Source of the DNA: an uncultured Traorella sp.
GTDB taxonomy: Bacteria; Bacillota_I; Bacilli_A; Erysipelotrichales; Erysipelotrichaceae
Direction: 5' to 3'
Assembly (NCBI GenBank): GCA_945919165.1
Contig: CAMEIZ010000003.1
Coordinates: 1-35,735 of the forward strand
Length of the DNA: 35,735 nucleotides
Shown piece by piece: positions 1 through 9,231 of this stretch (position 1 is its first letter; each line of letters begins with the position of its first letter). The position numbers were made by a program, and so were the translations under genes. The notes under the pieces were generated by a model that saw only the letters and a list, made by a program, of their open reading frames with translations, was not told the origin of the DNA and did no database searches.

Positions 1-531
1 TGCACGAGTTGTTCCGCCATGATCCGGTGATACGACAACAATGTTCTCCAAATTTTTGCTGGCAAAATATTCACCAATGATTGGAAGGCATGAAATGTCA
101 TCGGCTGGGATATCAAAGAATCCCTGAATTTGAGTTGCATGAAGTTCCATAGTAATCACGCGGTTTGCTCCTGCTCTTTCAATTAAAGAAGCTACAAGCT
201 TTGAAGTGATTGGCTGACGAGGACGCGCTTTACGATCCTGTCTTGCATAGCCAAAATAAGGAATGACTGCTGTGATAAATGATGCGCTGGCTCGCTTGCA
301 GGCATCAATGGCAATCAGCAGTTCCATTAAATTACTGCTGACAGGATTACATGTTGACTGTACAATGTAAACTCTTTTGCCACGTACGCTTTCTCCCAGC
401 TGTACAAGGATTTCCCCATCTGCAAAGTGACGTACATCACAACTTCCTAAAGGTATTCCAAGTTGTTCTGCGATTTCATTCGCCAGATCAACACTGGAAG
501 TCAACGCAAATATTACTGTATCTTTAATCAT
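1..531 (-). CDS. prs: Ribose-phosphate pyrophosphokinase, C-terminus cut off by window edge
   Basis: Reverse-strand translation [29 protein letters not shown]...[48 protein letters not shown]...[11 protein letters not shown] is the PRPP synthetase signature; ATG at 531. Confidence 0.95.
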   Translation of the reverse strand, partial: MIKDTVIFALTSSVDLANEIAEQLGIPLGSCDVRHFADGEILVQLGESVRGKRVYIVQSTCNPVSSNLMELLIAIDACKRASASFITAVIPYFGYARQDRKARPRQPITSKLVASLIERAGANRVITMELHATQIQGFFDIPADDISCLPIIGEYFASKNLENIVVVSPDHGGTTRA

Positions 532-545
532 ATCTTACTCCTCAG

Positions 546-1199
546 TTATTTATTCAAATATTTCATTCCAAATTCCTGTTTATTGGACTGTCTTGAGCGG
601 GCAATTCCCATTGCACCATCTTCAACATCTTCCGTAATCGTACTTCCTGCTGCTAATAAAGCATGATGACCGATTGTCACGGGTGCAATAATATTCACAT
701 TACTTCCAATAAAAGCATGATCCCCAATTTTTGTTTTAAATTTGTTTTTTCCGTCATAATTGACTGTTACGACACCACAGCCAATATTGACACATTCTCC
801 TACTTCACTATCACCTAAATAAGTCAGGTGGGCACATTTGCTTCCTTTTCCGAAGTTACAGTTTTTGAATTCCACAAAGTTACCAATTCTGCAGTTTTCA
901 TGTACAACTGTATGATTTCTTAAATGTGCAAATGGTCCGACTGTTGTCCCATCCATAACTTCACTATCACTGATTTTAGTCGAATCAATTGTCACGTTGT
1001 CGCCAATCACTGCATTTTCAAAAAAGCAGTTTGGGAGGATTTTACAGTTCTTGCCAATTTTCGTATTTCCTAACAATGTGACATTTGGGTAAATGACACT
1101 GCCTTCACCAATTTCCACATTTTTTCCAATGGTGACACGATCGGCATCAATGAACTGAACATTCCCGTCAATCAAACGCTGAATTTCTTCTGTAGCCAT
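546..1199 (-). CDS. Free-standing left-handed beta-helix acyltransferase corresponding to the GlmU C-terminal (glucosamine-1-phosphate N-acetyltransferase) domain
   Basis: Motifs HLTYLGDSEVGECVNIGCGVVTVNYDGKNKFKTKIGDHAFIGSNVNIIAPVTIG match the GlmU acetyltransferase domain; no N-terminal nucleotidyltransferase region; RBS aaaggagaac upstream. Confidence 0.88.
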   Translation of the reverse strand: MATEEIQRLIDGNVQFIDADRVTIGKNVEIGEGSVIYPNVTLLGNTKIGKNCKILPNCFFENAVIGDNVTIDSTKISDSEVMDGTTVGPFAHLRNHTVVHENCRIGNFVEFKNCNFGKGSKCAHLTYLGDSEVGECVNIGCGVVTVNYDGKNKFKTKIGDHAFIGSNVNIIAPVTIGHHALLAAGSTITEDVEDGAMGIARSRQSNKQEFGMKYLNK

Positions 1200-1287
1200 T
1201 TTTTACGTTCTCCTTTTTTATCATTTCTATTTTACCCAAAATTCAATTGCTTTTAAAGTCTTTTTCATATAATATTTAATGAAGTTT

Positions 1288-2127
1288 CTATAAAACTCTA
1301 CATTTACTGATAAACCAGCCCAAATATTTCTCATCTTTCAGTACTTCATCTATCATTTCTGTATGTTTTGTAAGAGCAAAAAGGCATGAACCGCTTCCTG
1401 ACATACAAACCACTTCAAAACCTCTGTCAATAAGATCCTGTTTTGCTGTCATAATCTGAGGTACCAGTTTTGCTGCCGGTATTTCCAATGTATTGCCGAC
1501 TGCTTCTTTTAAATGGTCAAAATCATTTTCAACTAAACATCTTCTGACTTCATTCACATCCGGATGGAGGCATTCATCAAATTGAATAGATTCAAAACAT
1601 TCTTTCGTGGAAACACCCTTATTGGGCTTTACCAAAAGAATATCAAAATCGCAATTCATATCAAAGGGTTCCAGTTTTTCTCCGATTCCTTTGACTACAC
1701 ATGGACGATGCAGAACACAAAATGGTACATCTGCTCCTATTGCTTTTGAAAGTGCTGCCAAATCTTCATCGCTCGCTTTGATTTTGCACATATCACGAAT
1801 TGCCAGCATTACCGCCGCAGCATCAGCACTTCCTCCAGCTAAACCTGCCTGTGTCGGAATTCGTTTATGTACATGAATACGAAATCGTTTTTTGATTCCA
1901 TATGTTTCACGCATTAGATTTACGGCTTTTACAATCGTATTGCTGCCATTTATACGATATTTTAAATTCCATGTATACCAGTCATTTTTCGCAAATTCAA
2001 TTCGGATGTCATCACATAACGTCAGCGGCAGCATGACCATTTCCAATTCATGATAGCCATCCTCTCTTTTCCTGACAACGTTTAATGCTGCATTAATCTT
2101 CGCATATGCATATGTGATCATGTTCAA
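1288..2127 (-). CDS. ispE: 4-diphosphocytidyl-2-C-methyl-D-erythritol kinase
   Basis: AYAKINAALNVVRKREDGYHELEMVM and PTQAGLAGGSADAAAVM GHMP kinase motifs; gene order ispE-rsmA-rnmV. Confidence 0.95.
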   Translation of the reverse strand: MNMITYAYAKINAALNVVRKREDGYHELEMVMLPLTLCDDIRIEFAKNDWYTWNLKYRINGSNTIVKAVNLMRETYGIKKRFRIHVHKRIPTQAGLAGGSADAAAVMLAIRDMCKIKASDEDLAALSKAIGADVPFCVLHRPCVVKGIGEKLEPFDMNCDFDILLVKPNKGVSTKECFESIQFDECLHPDVNEVRRCLVENDFDHLKEAVGNTLEIPAAKLVPQIMTAKQDLIDRGFEVVCMSGSGSCLFALTKHTEMIDEVLKDEKYLGWFISKCRVL

Positions 2128-2959
2128 TCCTCCTGTATAATGCTATAAATTCATCCAACGTACAGCTTTCAGCTCTTCTGTTTTCATCAATACCCACATC
2201 TTTTAAATATATTTTCGCTTTTTCTTTATCATTCAGCCATTCTCCAAAATTATTGAGAATGGTTTTTCTTCGCTGTTTAAAGCAGGCTTTTACAAGTGGA
2301 AAAAAAAGTTCTTCTCGAATATCTGATTCTTTCTTTTTAAATTCAAATTGCAGTACACTTGAATCGACATTAGGTTTTGGATTAAACACATTTCTTGGCA
2401 CTTTCACAACTTGGCGTACATTGGTTAAATACTGTGTGATGACGCTGAGCGCATTATAGTCTTTTGAATTTACAGTGGCATTGAATCTTTCTGCCACTTC
2501 TTTCTGCATCATAACTGTGATTCGTTTAATATCGGCGTTGGACTCAAATATTTTGAATAAAATGGGAGTTGTGATATAGTAAGGCAAGTTTGCTGCAATC
2601 ACAACATCATCATCTGGATACTTTGCTGTGATTTCATTCAAGTCAACTTCCATAAAGTCTTTTAAAATCACTTCAACATTTTCGCAATCTTGAAGTGAAT
2701 ATGCCAAAACCTCTGGTAAACGCTCATCAATTTCAAAAGCAATGACATGTTTGGCATATTCTGCCAGCATTTGAGTAAGTGCCCCTATGCCCGGACCTAT
2801 TTCAATTACTACACAGTGATCACTGATTACAGCATGCTGAGCTATTTTTCTGACAATGCCCTGTTCAATTAAAAAATTTTGTCCATAATTCTTCTTGGCA
2901 TACAAATCAAATTTTTCTAATATTTCTTTTGTTCTTGATGGCGTTGCGATTGTTTTCAT
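2093..2959 (-). CDS. rsmA: 16S rRNA (adenine1518/1519-N6)-dimethyltransferase
   Basis: KKNYGQNFLIE, VIEIGPGIGALTQ, AANLPYYITTPILF motifs. Confidence 0.96.
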   Translation of the reverse strand: MKTIATPSRTKEILEKFDLYAKKNYGQNFLIEQGIVRKIAQHAVISDHCVVIEIGPGIGALTQMLAEYAKHVIAFEIDERLPEVLAYSLQDCENVEVILKDFMEVDLNEITAKYPDDDVVIAANLPYYITTPILFKIFESNADIKRITVMMQKEVAERFNATVNSKDYNALSVITQYLTNVRQVVKVPRNVFNPKPNVDSSVLQFEFKKKESDIREELFFPLVKACFKQRRKTILNNFGEWLNDKEKAKIYLKDVGIDENRRAESCTLDEFIALYRRIEHDHICICED

Positions 2960-3492
2960 TTTGCATCCTCTAATATTCTTTCACATTCTTCTTTTGTGAT
3001 CTGAAGCATATTTAAGCGTTTATATAAAGTCTTGGCATTACTTTTGCCAATATGCAGGTATTCTTCTAGAATTCTTCTTTTTTCACTGCATTGGTTTTTT
3101 CCTGCACATCCTAATTCAAAAAATTCACTCCATGTCAGGCTTTCCTCTAAATCCTCTGTATATGTCATTAAATGAGAAAGCGATTCTTCCAAGTCTTCTT
3201 TTGAAGCATGTTCAACTCCTACTTTTTTAGTCGTTCTGGCTTTTCTTTTATCAATAAAAGCATTTTTACATCCTTTAACTGCCTGATTGATTGTATTTCT
3301 GATTTTTTCACCCGGTGCATCCGGATCTGTAAAGATAATGACACCTCTTTTTTCATGAGCTGTTTTAATCATTTCCAATGTTTTTTCTGATAAATCTGAA
3401 CCATGTGTAATAATCGTATCACAGTCAAAATAGCTTTTGAGTGTCTGAGCATCATTTTTTCCTTCTACAACTAATATTTCTTTTATTTTCAT
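2956..3492 (-). CDS. rnmV: Ribonuclease M5
   Basis: TOPRIM start EILVVEGKNDAQTLKSYF...DTIITHGSDLS...IIFTDPDAPGEKIR; position next to rsmA. Confidence 0.94.
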   Translation of the reverse strand: MKIKEILVVEGKNDAQTLKSYFDCDTIITHGSDLSEKTLEMIKTAHEKRGVIIFTDPDAPGEKIRNTINQAVKGCKNAFIDKRKARTTKKVGVEHASKEDLEESLSHLMTYTEDLEESLTWSEFFELGCAGKNQCSEKRRILEEYLHIGKSNAKTLYKRLNMLQITKEECERILEDAK

Positions 3493-3551
3493 AGTTCTAT
3501 TTTAACAAAATCATTCATTAAAAAAAAGGGTAACAACAAAGATGCATATAA

Positions 3552-3586
3552 AAAGCACAGATGATTCAATCATTCTATGCTTCCTT
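3552..3586 (-). terminator. Intrinsic terminator of the 3D-domain lipoprotein gene
   Basis: Minus strand AAGCATAGAATGATTGAATCATCTGTGCTTTTTATA: imperfect stem followed by a T-rich tract. Confidence 0.6.
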
Positions 3587-3609
3587 TTCTTTCTTTTATT
3601 TATTGTATT

Positions 3610-4422
3610 TTATAGCTTGCAGGCATTTTTTCCTGCTCTGCCGCCAACTCTTTCAATGGTAACTTTAATATTGGCTTTACGGTTGTAATTGATATTGGTG
3701 TTTGACTGACTTCCCTTAAATAAATCAAGAATACTTCCTTTGATAGCTCCGCCTCGATCAAGAACAATTGCCTTGAATGGAACTCCAGGAGTTAATCCTT
3801 CTCCGGAAAAACCATGATTTTCAATCGTTAGAATTGAACATAACGGAATATTGGGATCCGCAGCTACAACATAGTAATCACCATATTTAATTCCATCCTT
3901 CATCGTGCCATCAGGCTGTCTGACTGAATGATATCCCAATGTAACTCCGGCACTGCTTCCTCCTGTCCCTTCATTAGAACCATAACATCCCGCACAGTCT
4001 ATCCCATAAGTAACCATTTTTGGAAAGAAGACGCTGCCTTCGCTGACGCTTCCTCCATACTGCATTTTCGGCGCAACAGCCGGTGTCTCCACTTTTGAAC
4101 CAATCACCATCGTCTTTGATATCATATTTCCATTTTCATCATATGTCACGATATAGTCCTGGCTGACTGTCGCAAGCTGTCCTTCTACATAAGAAGCAAT
4201 CCAGCTGATGCCTCCCATGCCCTCTTCATATTCTGCATAAACCATTTCAGGCATTTCACCCACCTGAGTTGTCTCAGTAAGAGTTTCCATCCTGAATATG
4301 AAATCTTCTTCATTTGTTTGTCTAAGTATAAGCGTTTCGTTTCGAAAAGCTGATGTTGATGTGCATCCGCTAAGTAATAAAGATGCCATTAATATCAATT
4401 GAATAAATCTATTTTTCCTCAT
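3610..4422 (-). CDS. 3D-domain (Rpf/YabE C-terminal-like) lipoprotein
   Basis: Lipobox LLLSGCTS; C-terminal IKYGDYYVVAADPNIPLCSILTI...KAIVLDRGGAIKG...ILDLF resembles the 3D fold. Confidence 0.8.
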   Translation of the reverse strand: MRKNRFIQLILMASLLLSGCTSTSAFRNETLILRQTNEEDFIFRMETLTETTQVGEMPEMVYAEYEEGMGGISWIASYVEGQLATVSQDYIVTYDENGNMISKTMVIGSKVETPAVAPKMQYGGSVSEGSVFFPKMVTYGIDCAGCYGSNEGTGGSSAGVTLGYHSVRQPDGTMKDGIKYGDYYVVAADPNIPLCSILTIENHGFSGEGLTPGVPFKAIVLDRGGAIKGSILDLFKGSQSNTNINYNRKANIKVTIERVGGRAGKNACKL

Positions 4423-4589
4423 GAAACCTCCTTCCTAAAGCTTATTTAATATAGCACAATTTTCCTTTTTTTCCCACTTTTTTAAAAGATTTTGGGCTAT
4501 TATTTACATTATATCCCTATGTAAGGGCTTTTATTCAGGCGTTTTTGGTGATTTCATGATTCATATTCAGCAATAATTATCCTTAAATT

Positions 4590-4616
4590 AAGAAAAGCAG
4601 GATCTTTCCTGCTTAT
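4590..4616 (-). terminator. Intrinsic terminator after the DUF362 gene
   Basis: Minus strand AAGCAGGAAAGATCCTGCTTTTCTT. Confidence 0.75.
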
Positions 4617-5495
4617 TTAAAAGTTAATTGTTTTTAGTTCAATTAATTCATATTCACGGCTTCCAACCTCAATTTTGTGAGCAGCCTCAACTGTATGAAT
4701 TCCATTTCTTGATTCAATTCGTTCGATTAAATGGCCTTTATTTGGATCATCACTTTGATAAACCATATCTAAACAAGCCTGATCTAAGGCAACCGGATCC
4801 AAGGAAGACAAAATTCCAATATCCTTTACCTTTGGATCTTCAGCAATAGCACAGCAATCACAGTCAACTGACATGTTTTTCATGACATTGATAAAGGCTA
4901 TCTTTCCTTTATAATACTCCATGATTGTTTTACTGGCATCGGCCATTGATTCCAAAAAAGCATCATGATCGGCAGTCCAGATTTTTTCAGGATCACCGGC
5001 ACCATGAATATAGGCTTTTCCATAAGAACTGGCAAGTCCTATGGAAATATTTTTTAATGCGCCACCAAAGCCTCCCATTGGATGACCTTTAAAATGTGAC
5101 AGTACTAACATCGAATCATACTTTCTCATATGTGTACCAACATAATTTTCTTTAATCCGGAGTCCGCCTTGTATTGGTAATACCATATCGCCATCTTCAT
5201 CTAATATATCTACCTGAGCAATATCACTCCAACCATGTTGTTTCATTGTTTCCCAATGAGCTTTGGTGGTATTACGTTTTCCTTCATAAGCGGTATTACA
5301 TTCAACAATGGTTCCATGAACATATTCAATCATTTCTTTCATAAATGACGGACGGAGAAAGTTTTGATTTCCCACTTCTCCTGAATGCAGTTTAACAGCA
5401 ACATTTCCTTGAAGATTAGCATGCAAAGCTTCATACATATTGATCATGGCATGTGGTGTAATTTCTCTGGTGAAATATACTTTTGATTTTGTCAT
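4617..5495 (-). CDS. DUF362 domain-containing protein
   Basis: SHFKGHPMGGFGGALKNISIGLASSYGK and DPVALDQACLDMVY are typical of DUF362 proteins. Confidence 0.82.
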   Translation of the reverse strand: MTKSKVYFTREITPHAMINMYEALHANLQGNVAVKLHSGEVGNQNFLRPSFMKEMIEYVHGTIVECNTAYEGKRNTTKAHWETMKQHGWSDIAQVDILDEDGDMVLPIQGGLRIKENYVGTHMRKYDSMLVLSHFKGHPMGGFGGALKNISIGLASSYGKAYIHGAGDPEKIWTADHDAFLESMADASKTIMEYYKGKIAFINVMKNMSVDCDCCAIAEDPKVKDIGILSSLDPVALDQACLDMVYQSDDPNKGHLIERIESRNGIHTVEAAHKIEVGSREYELIELKTINF

Positions 5496-6070
5496 TGTTT
5501 ACCTTCTTTCTTTTCTATATAATAATCACATTGTTTTTGAATGTTAAAAGTTAATAAATATTTTTCTTCAAATGGGATCCATTTTTCTTTAAATATTTCC
5601 AGCTGTTTCTCCCCATTCCTTTTTCTGATTCTTTCCAGCTGCGTTTTTTCATCAACATCTACAAAAATCTTATAGTCATAAAAATGAATCAGTTTTGGAT
5701 GTACACTATAGCTGCCCTCAACAATCAGATAGTCTTTTGGCTGAAAAGAAATCGCTGGACCTAATGTTTTTGTGTGACAGTCATAGGGTTGATAGGAAAA
5801 TTCTTTATTTTCTTTTGCGAAAGTCAATAGTTCAAATACTCGTTCATAGTCCACATTCCCTCCCGGTTCATTTTCACGTTTTAAGGTTCGTTTTAAAGGC
5901 GGCAGAAAGAAATGATCCATATGAATAACATTAGCATTTAAAACTGTAGTCATTTCTGTTGCGAGCGTTGTTTTCCCTGATGCGCACCTTCCTTCAATGG
6001 CAATCAGAATAGGTCTGTGTTTGGTCTGTTTCGACAAATCTTTTACTTTTTCAATCAATTCATTTTGCAA
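5492..6070 (-). CDS. Uridine kinase / phosphoribulokinase-like P-loop kinase
   Basis: Walker A IEGRCASGKTTLA; MDHFFLPP; YLIVEGSYSVHP; 4-nt overlap with the downstream gene. Confidence 0.8.
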   Translation of the reverse strand: MQNELIEKVKDLSKQTKHRPILIAIEGRCASGKTTLATEMTTVLNANVIHMDHFFLPPLKRTLKRENEPGGNVDYERVFELLTFAKENKEFSYQPYDCHTKTLGPAISFQPKDYLIVEGSYSVHPKLIHFYDYKIFVDVDEKTQLERIRKRNGEKQLEIFKEKWIPFEEKYLLTFNIQKQCDYYIEKKEGKQ

Positions 6071-6665
6071 GCTTTAAACCCTCACTTTTTTTAAAATAAA
6101 CCAATCCGCTTTTATCCAAAGCAACCATAATTGCTGGAATAAAAATAAGCTGCAAAAGAATGCCTGGAATGGCATTTATAAAAGCACCCGCTAAAAACAT
6201 CTGAAAAGTAAAGGCCTGTCCGTTCATTCCAAGTAAAATGATTTGAGCACCCGCCCATACAAAACGTCCGGCTATCATGGCAGTTAAAAGTGCTTTATAC
6301 AGTGAAATCACACACTGCCATTTTGAATGTGCATATAAATAACCGGCCACACATCCATAAGCAGCCAATTCAAACGCCATGGCAATCGCTGTTGGAAACA
6401 TCATTGGCATTGAAAATAACATGCTTCTTAATAAAGGCAAAACAGCACCAATGATCAGCCCATATTTCCAGCCACAAATCAATCCACATAAGAATACTGG
6501 TAAATGCATTGGCAACAGCATATTTCCAATCTGTGGTATCTGTCCGGTAAGGAATGGCAAAACCAAACCAATAGCTAAAAACATAGCACTCAGCATACTG
6601 TTTTTTAAAGTTGAATTTTTCATATTTGTGTTCCTTTCAAGAGTATTATAAAGCTTAGAGCCCAC
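6060..6665 (-). CDS. ECF transporter S component; likely true start MKNSTLKN at about 6623
   Basis: Hydrophobic multi-TM protein with LPFLTGQIPQIGNMLLPMHLPVFLCGLICGWKYGLIIGAVLPLL, typical of ECF S components; RBS gaaagga upstream of the internal ATG. Confidence 0.82.
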   Translation of the reverse strand: MGSKLYNTLERNTNMKNSTLKNSMLSAMFLAIGLVLPFLTGQIPQIGNMLLPMHLPVFLCGLICGWKYGLIIGAVLPLLRSMLFSMPMMFPTAIAMAFELAAYGCVAGYLYAHSKWQCVISLYKALLTAMIAGRFVWAGAQIILLGMNGQAFTFQMFLAGAFINAIPGILLQLIFIPAIMVALDKSGLVYFKKSEGLKLAK

Positions 6666-6675
6666 TCTAAGTCAA
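6645..6675 (-). promoter_or_regulatory. MerR-type promoter with 19-bp spacer and dyad operator for the ECF/kinase/DUF362 operon
   Basis: Minus strand TTGACT-TAGAGTGGGCTCTAAGCTT-TATAAT: -35 and -10 separated by 19 bp, with CTTAGAG-tggg-CTCTAAG inverted repeat between them. Confidence 0.8.
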
Positions 6676-6681
6676 GCCTCT

Positions 6682-7221
6682 TTATTGGTTTTTCAATATT
6701 TCTTCTCTTATATATGCTACTGTTTCATCTAATCCCTTTTCAGCATATCTTTCCAGCATCTCTTTTAAGATCTGTTTACTTTCGGGATGCATGCAATAAT
6801 GATCCTGATTTTTCATAAAGAAATTTAAAGCTCCACTTGTTGTATGATCTTCCGGATGATATATATGAGATGCAGCTACCCTGTCACAAAACATTTCTAC
6901 CAGGTAGCAGTTTGGAATTTTGGTTCCAAAAAGTCCAACAGGCGAACAATCAATCCAGTATTCCCAATGATGTTTATTTCTTCCTTTGTGATGCAGCCAA
7001 CCTTTTGAATATCCTATGACTTCTTTTTCTTTATCAATAGGACTACGATTTCCCTGGAAATATTTCACTCCTGCTGAAAATTCTACCCATGAATACTTAG
7101 AAAGATCATGAAGAAGCCCCTGTTTATATAATCCACATTTAAAACAGAGTTTTCCTACCAGCAGTTTATGAATTGTAATAGTCTTAAAATGACCCCAAAG
7201 TTTATTCATTTGACTCACCAA
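6682..7221 (-). CDS. DUF5662 family protein; likely start MNKLWGHF at 7209
   Basis: MNKLWGHFKTITIHKLLVGKLCFKCGLYKQGLLHDLSKYSWVEF...YFQGNRSP...WLHHKGRNKHHWEYW. Confidence 0.8.
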   Translation of the reverse strand: MVSQMNKLWGHFKTITIHKLLVGKLCFKCGLYKQGLLHDLSKYSWVEFSAGVKYFQGNRSPIDKEKEVIGYSKGWLHHKGRNKHHWEYWIDCSPVGLFGTKIPNCYLVEMFCDRVAASHIYHPEDHTTSGALNFFMKNQDHYCMHPESKQILKEMLERYAEKGLDETVAYIREEILKNQ

Positions 7222-7993
7222 TCAATTCTTTTATTTCATCAAAGCAGTTCGAATTCGCTGCCAGAATTCCTACTGGATTTTGATAGTCAAATTGTTGTTT
7301 TTTTAATGACTGAAACTTTACCTGAGCGTTTTTCGCAATAATTAAACCAGCAGCATAATCCCAGGGTGAAAGCAATGATTCATAAAAAGCATCTACACGA
7401 CCACTGGCAACATAACAGATATCCAGTGCTGCACTGCCGCTTCTTCGGATATCTCTGCAGTGCAGAAACAAACGTTTGCACAAATCAAAGGTTTCATCTG
7501 CATATTCTTTATGATAAGGTGAAGTTCCTATCATCACTAAGGCATGATTGGCAGCATGATTGGATGCATGAATGACTTTCCCATTACATGTGCTCTGCAT
7601 TCCTTCAATACCTGTAAAGCATTCTTTCAAATATGGATCATAGATTACGCCAATTAATCCTTTTTTCTGATATAAAAGAGCAATTGAAATACATGAATGT
7701 TTAAAATCATAAGCATAATTAGTTGTTCCATCAATTGGATCAATGACCCATGTATATTCTTCACCTAATTGCTGTTTTCCTTCTTCTTCTGCTAAAAAAC
7801 AGCTTTCAGGAATCAGTTTTTTACATTCACTGATAATATAGTTCTGACTGGCAACATCCATATTGGTTACAATATTTGCGGCATCACTCTTTTCAGTAAT
7901 GACCAGATTTTCTTTATTTACAATAAGTGTTCCTGCTTCTTTTGCAATTCTTTCAATCTCATTTTTAAGCTTTAATAATTCATTCTGATTCAT
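7202..7993 (-). CDS. Inositol monophosphatase family protein
   Basis: TNMDVASQNYI, LAEEEG, WVIDPIDGTTNYAYDF, SPWDYAAGLIIAKNA. Confidence 0.92.
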   Translation of the reverse strand: MNQNELLKLKNEIERIAKEAGTLIVNKENLVITEKSDAANIVTNMDVASQNYIISECKKLIPESCFLAEEEGKQQLGEEYTWVIDPIDGTTNYAYDFKHSCISIALLYQKKGLIGVIYDPYLKECFTGIEGMQSTCNGKVIHASNHAANHALVMIGTSPYHKEYADETFDLCKRLFLHCRDIRRSGSAALDICYVASGRVDAFYESLLSPWDYAAGLIIAKNAQVKFQSLKKQQFDYQNPVGILAANSNCFDEIKELIGESNE

Positions 7994-8085
7994 TGTCTTC
8001 CTCCGGATAATTCAATTCTATTTTAATCGTTTTTGTCAGATATACAACATGATTTGTTAATTTCTTTTCATTTAAACAAATTAAA

Positions 8086-8116
8086 AATCTTCGCATTTAT
8101 TTTGCGAAGATCAAAT
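8086..8116 (-). terminator. Intrinsic terminator after the YeiH-type gene
   Basis: Minus strand GATCTTCGCAAAATAAATGCGAAGATTTTTAA. Confidence 0.8.
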
Positions 8117-8120
8117 TAAT

Positions 8121-9150
8121 TTAAATAATTCCCATACCGTATTCTACAGCTATCGCCACAATTACAACCAGTGCTGAGATGATAAAGCCGTGAATCATTG
8201 GTTGAATACCTGATTTTTTCATTTCAAAGAAATTCGTATTTAAGCCAATTGCCGCTAAAGCAGCCACCATTAAGAACTTTGAACATTCTTTCATTCCTGA
8301 TGAAATGCCTGCAGGAATAAAACCTAATGTGTTCAAACCTGCCATAAGCAAGAAGAAAACAATAAACCACGGAAAAATTTTTTGAATAGAAAAATGTGCT
8401 TTCATATTCTTTCCTTCTTCTGCAGAAGCTTGTTTTTTCTTTAGATGAATATTGATAAATGCAAAAATCACAACAGTTGGAATAATAGAAAGAGTTCTTG
8501 TCAATTTCACCATGGTTGCGAAATCACCAGCTGCTTCAGAGAAAGCATAGCCAGCTGCCACAACACTGGAAGTATCATTAACGGCTGTTCCTGCCCACAA
8601 ACCATAAGCCATATCTGATAATCCAAGTGCTTGACCCATAATAGGAAATAGAACAATCATCGCCATATCAAATAAAAAAGTAGCACTCATGGCATAAGCA
8701 ATATCGCTGTCTTCTGCTTCTATTACCGGAGAAATTGCCGCAATTGCCGAACCACCGCAAATGCCTGTTCCAGCTGATATCAGATTTGAAAGCTTCCAGT
8801 TTAACCCCAAAGCCTTTCCTACAAAATAACCACCGCCAACATGTAAATAATGTAAATACCATAACGGTCAATGACATTCGTCCAACAGTTAAGATTGTTG
8901 CGGCATTTAATGAAGCCCCTAAAAGTATGATCGCAAACTTTAATACTTTTTTCGATGTGAAATGAATACCTGTTTTCAATATTTCTTTCTTTTTTGTAAA
9001 AGAATGTAATCCCATTCCTATGAATAAAGCAATGACAGAAGCGCCTATTAAATGAATTGGCAACAGATTTTCTATTGTTTTTGCGACATAAGCAATCAGA
9101 AGACTTAAAACAAATCCTGGAATGTATTTTAAAATTTTCTTCATCTTAAC
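8121..9150 (-). pseudogene. YeiH/UPF0324-type putative sulfate exporter interrupted by an apparent 1-nt frameshift near 8841
   Basis: N-terminal part in ORF 8668..9183 (MKKILKYIPGFVLSLLIAYVAKTI...FAIILLGASLNAATI...VMVFTLFT) continues in ORF 8121..8810 (GKALGLNWKLSNLISAGTGICGGSAIAAISPVIEAEDSD...). Removing one base near 8841 gives FTLFTVGGGYFVGKALGLN. Confidence 0.8.
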
Positions 9151-9231
9151 CTCCCTATAATCGAATACTATCCTATCATGCATTGTTTATTATGTAAAAT
9201 TATGATATGTTATATTTAATAAGAAATTTTT

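Noticed and set aside
463-666. 67-aa plus-strand ORF across the prs / GlmU-like junction
   Set aside because: Antisense to both recognised genes and has no supporting signals.
1564-1876. Plus-strand ORFs antisense to ispE
   Set aside because: They lie fully inside a strongly recognised gene on the other strand. The same applies to the antisense ORFs in rsmA, fhs, guaB, the P-type ATPase, rsmI and ricT.
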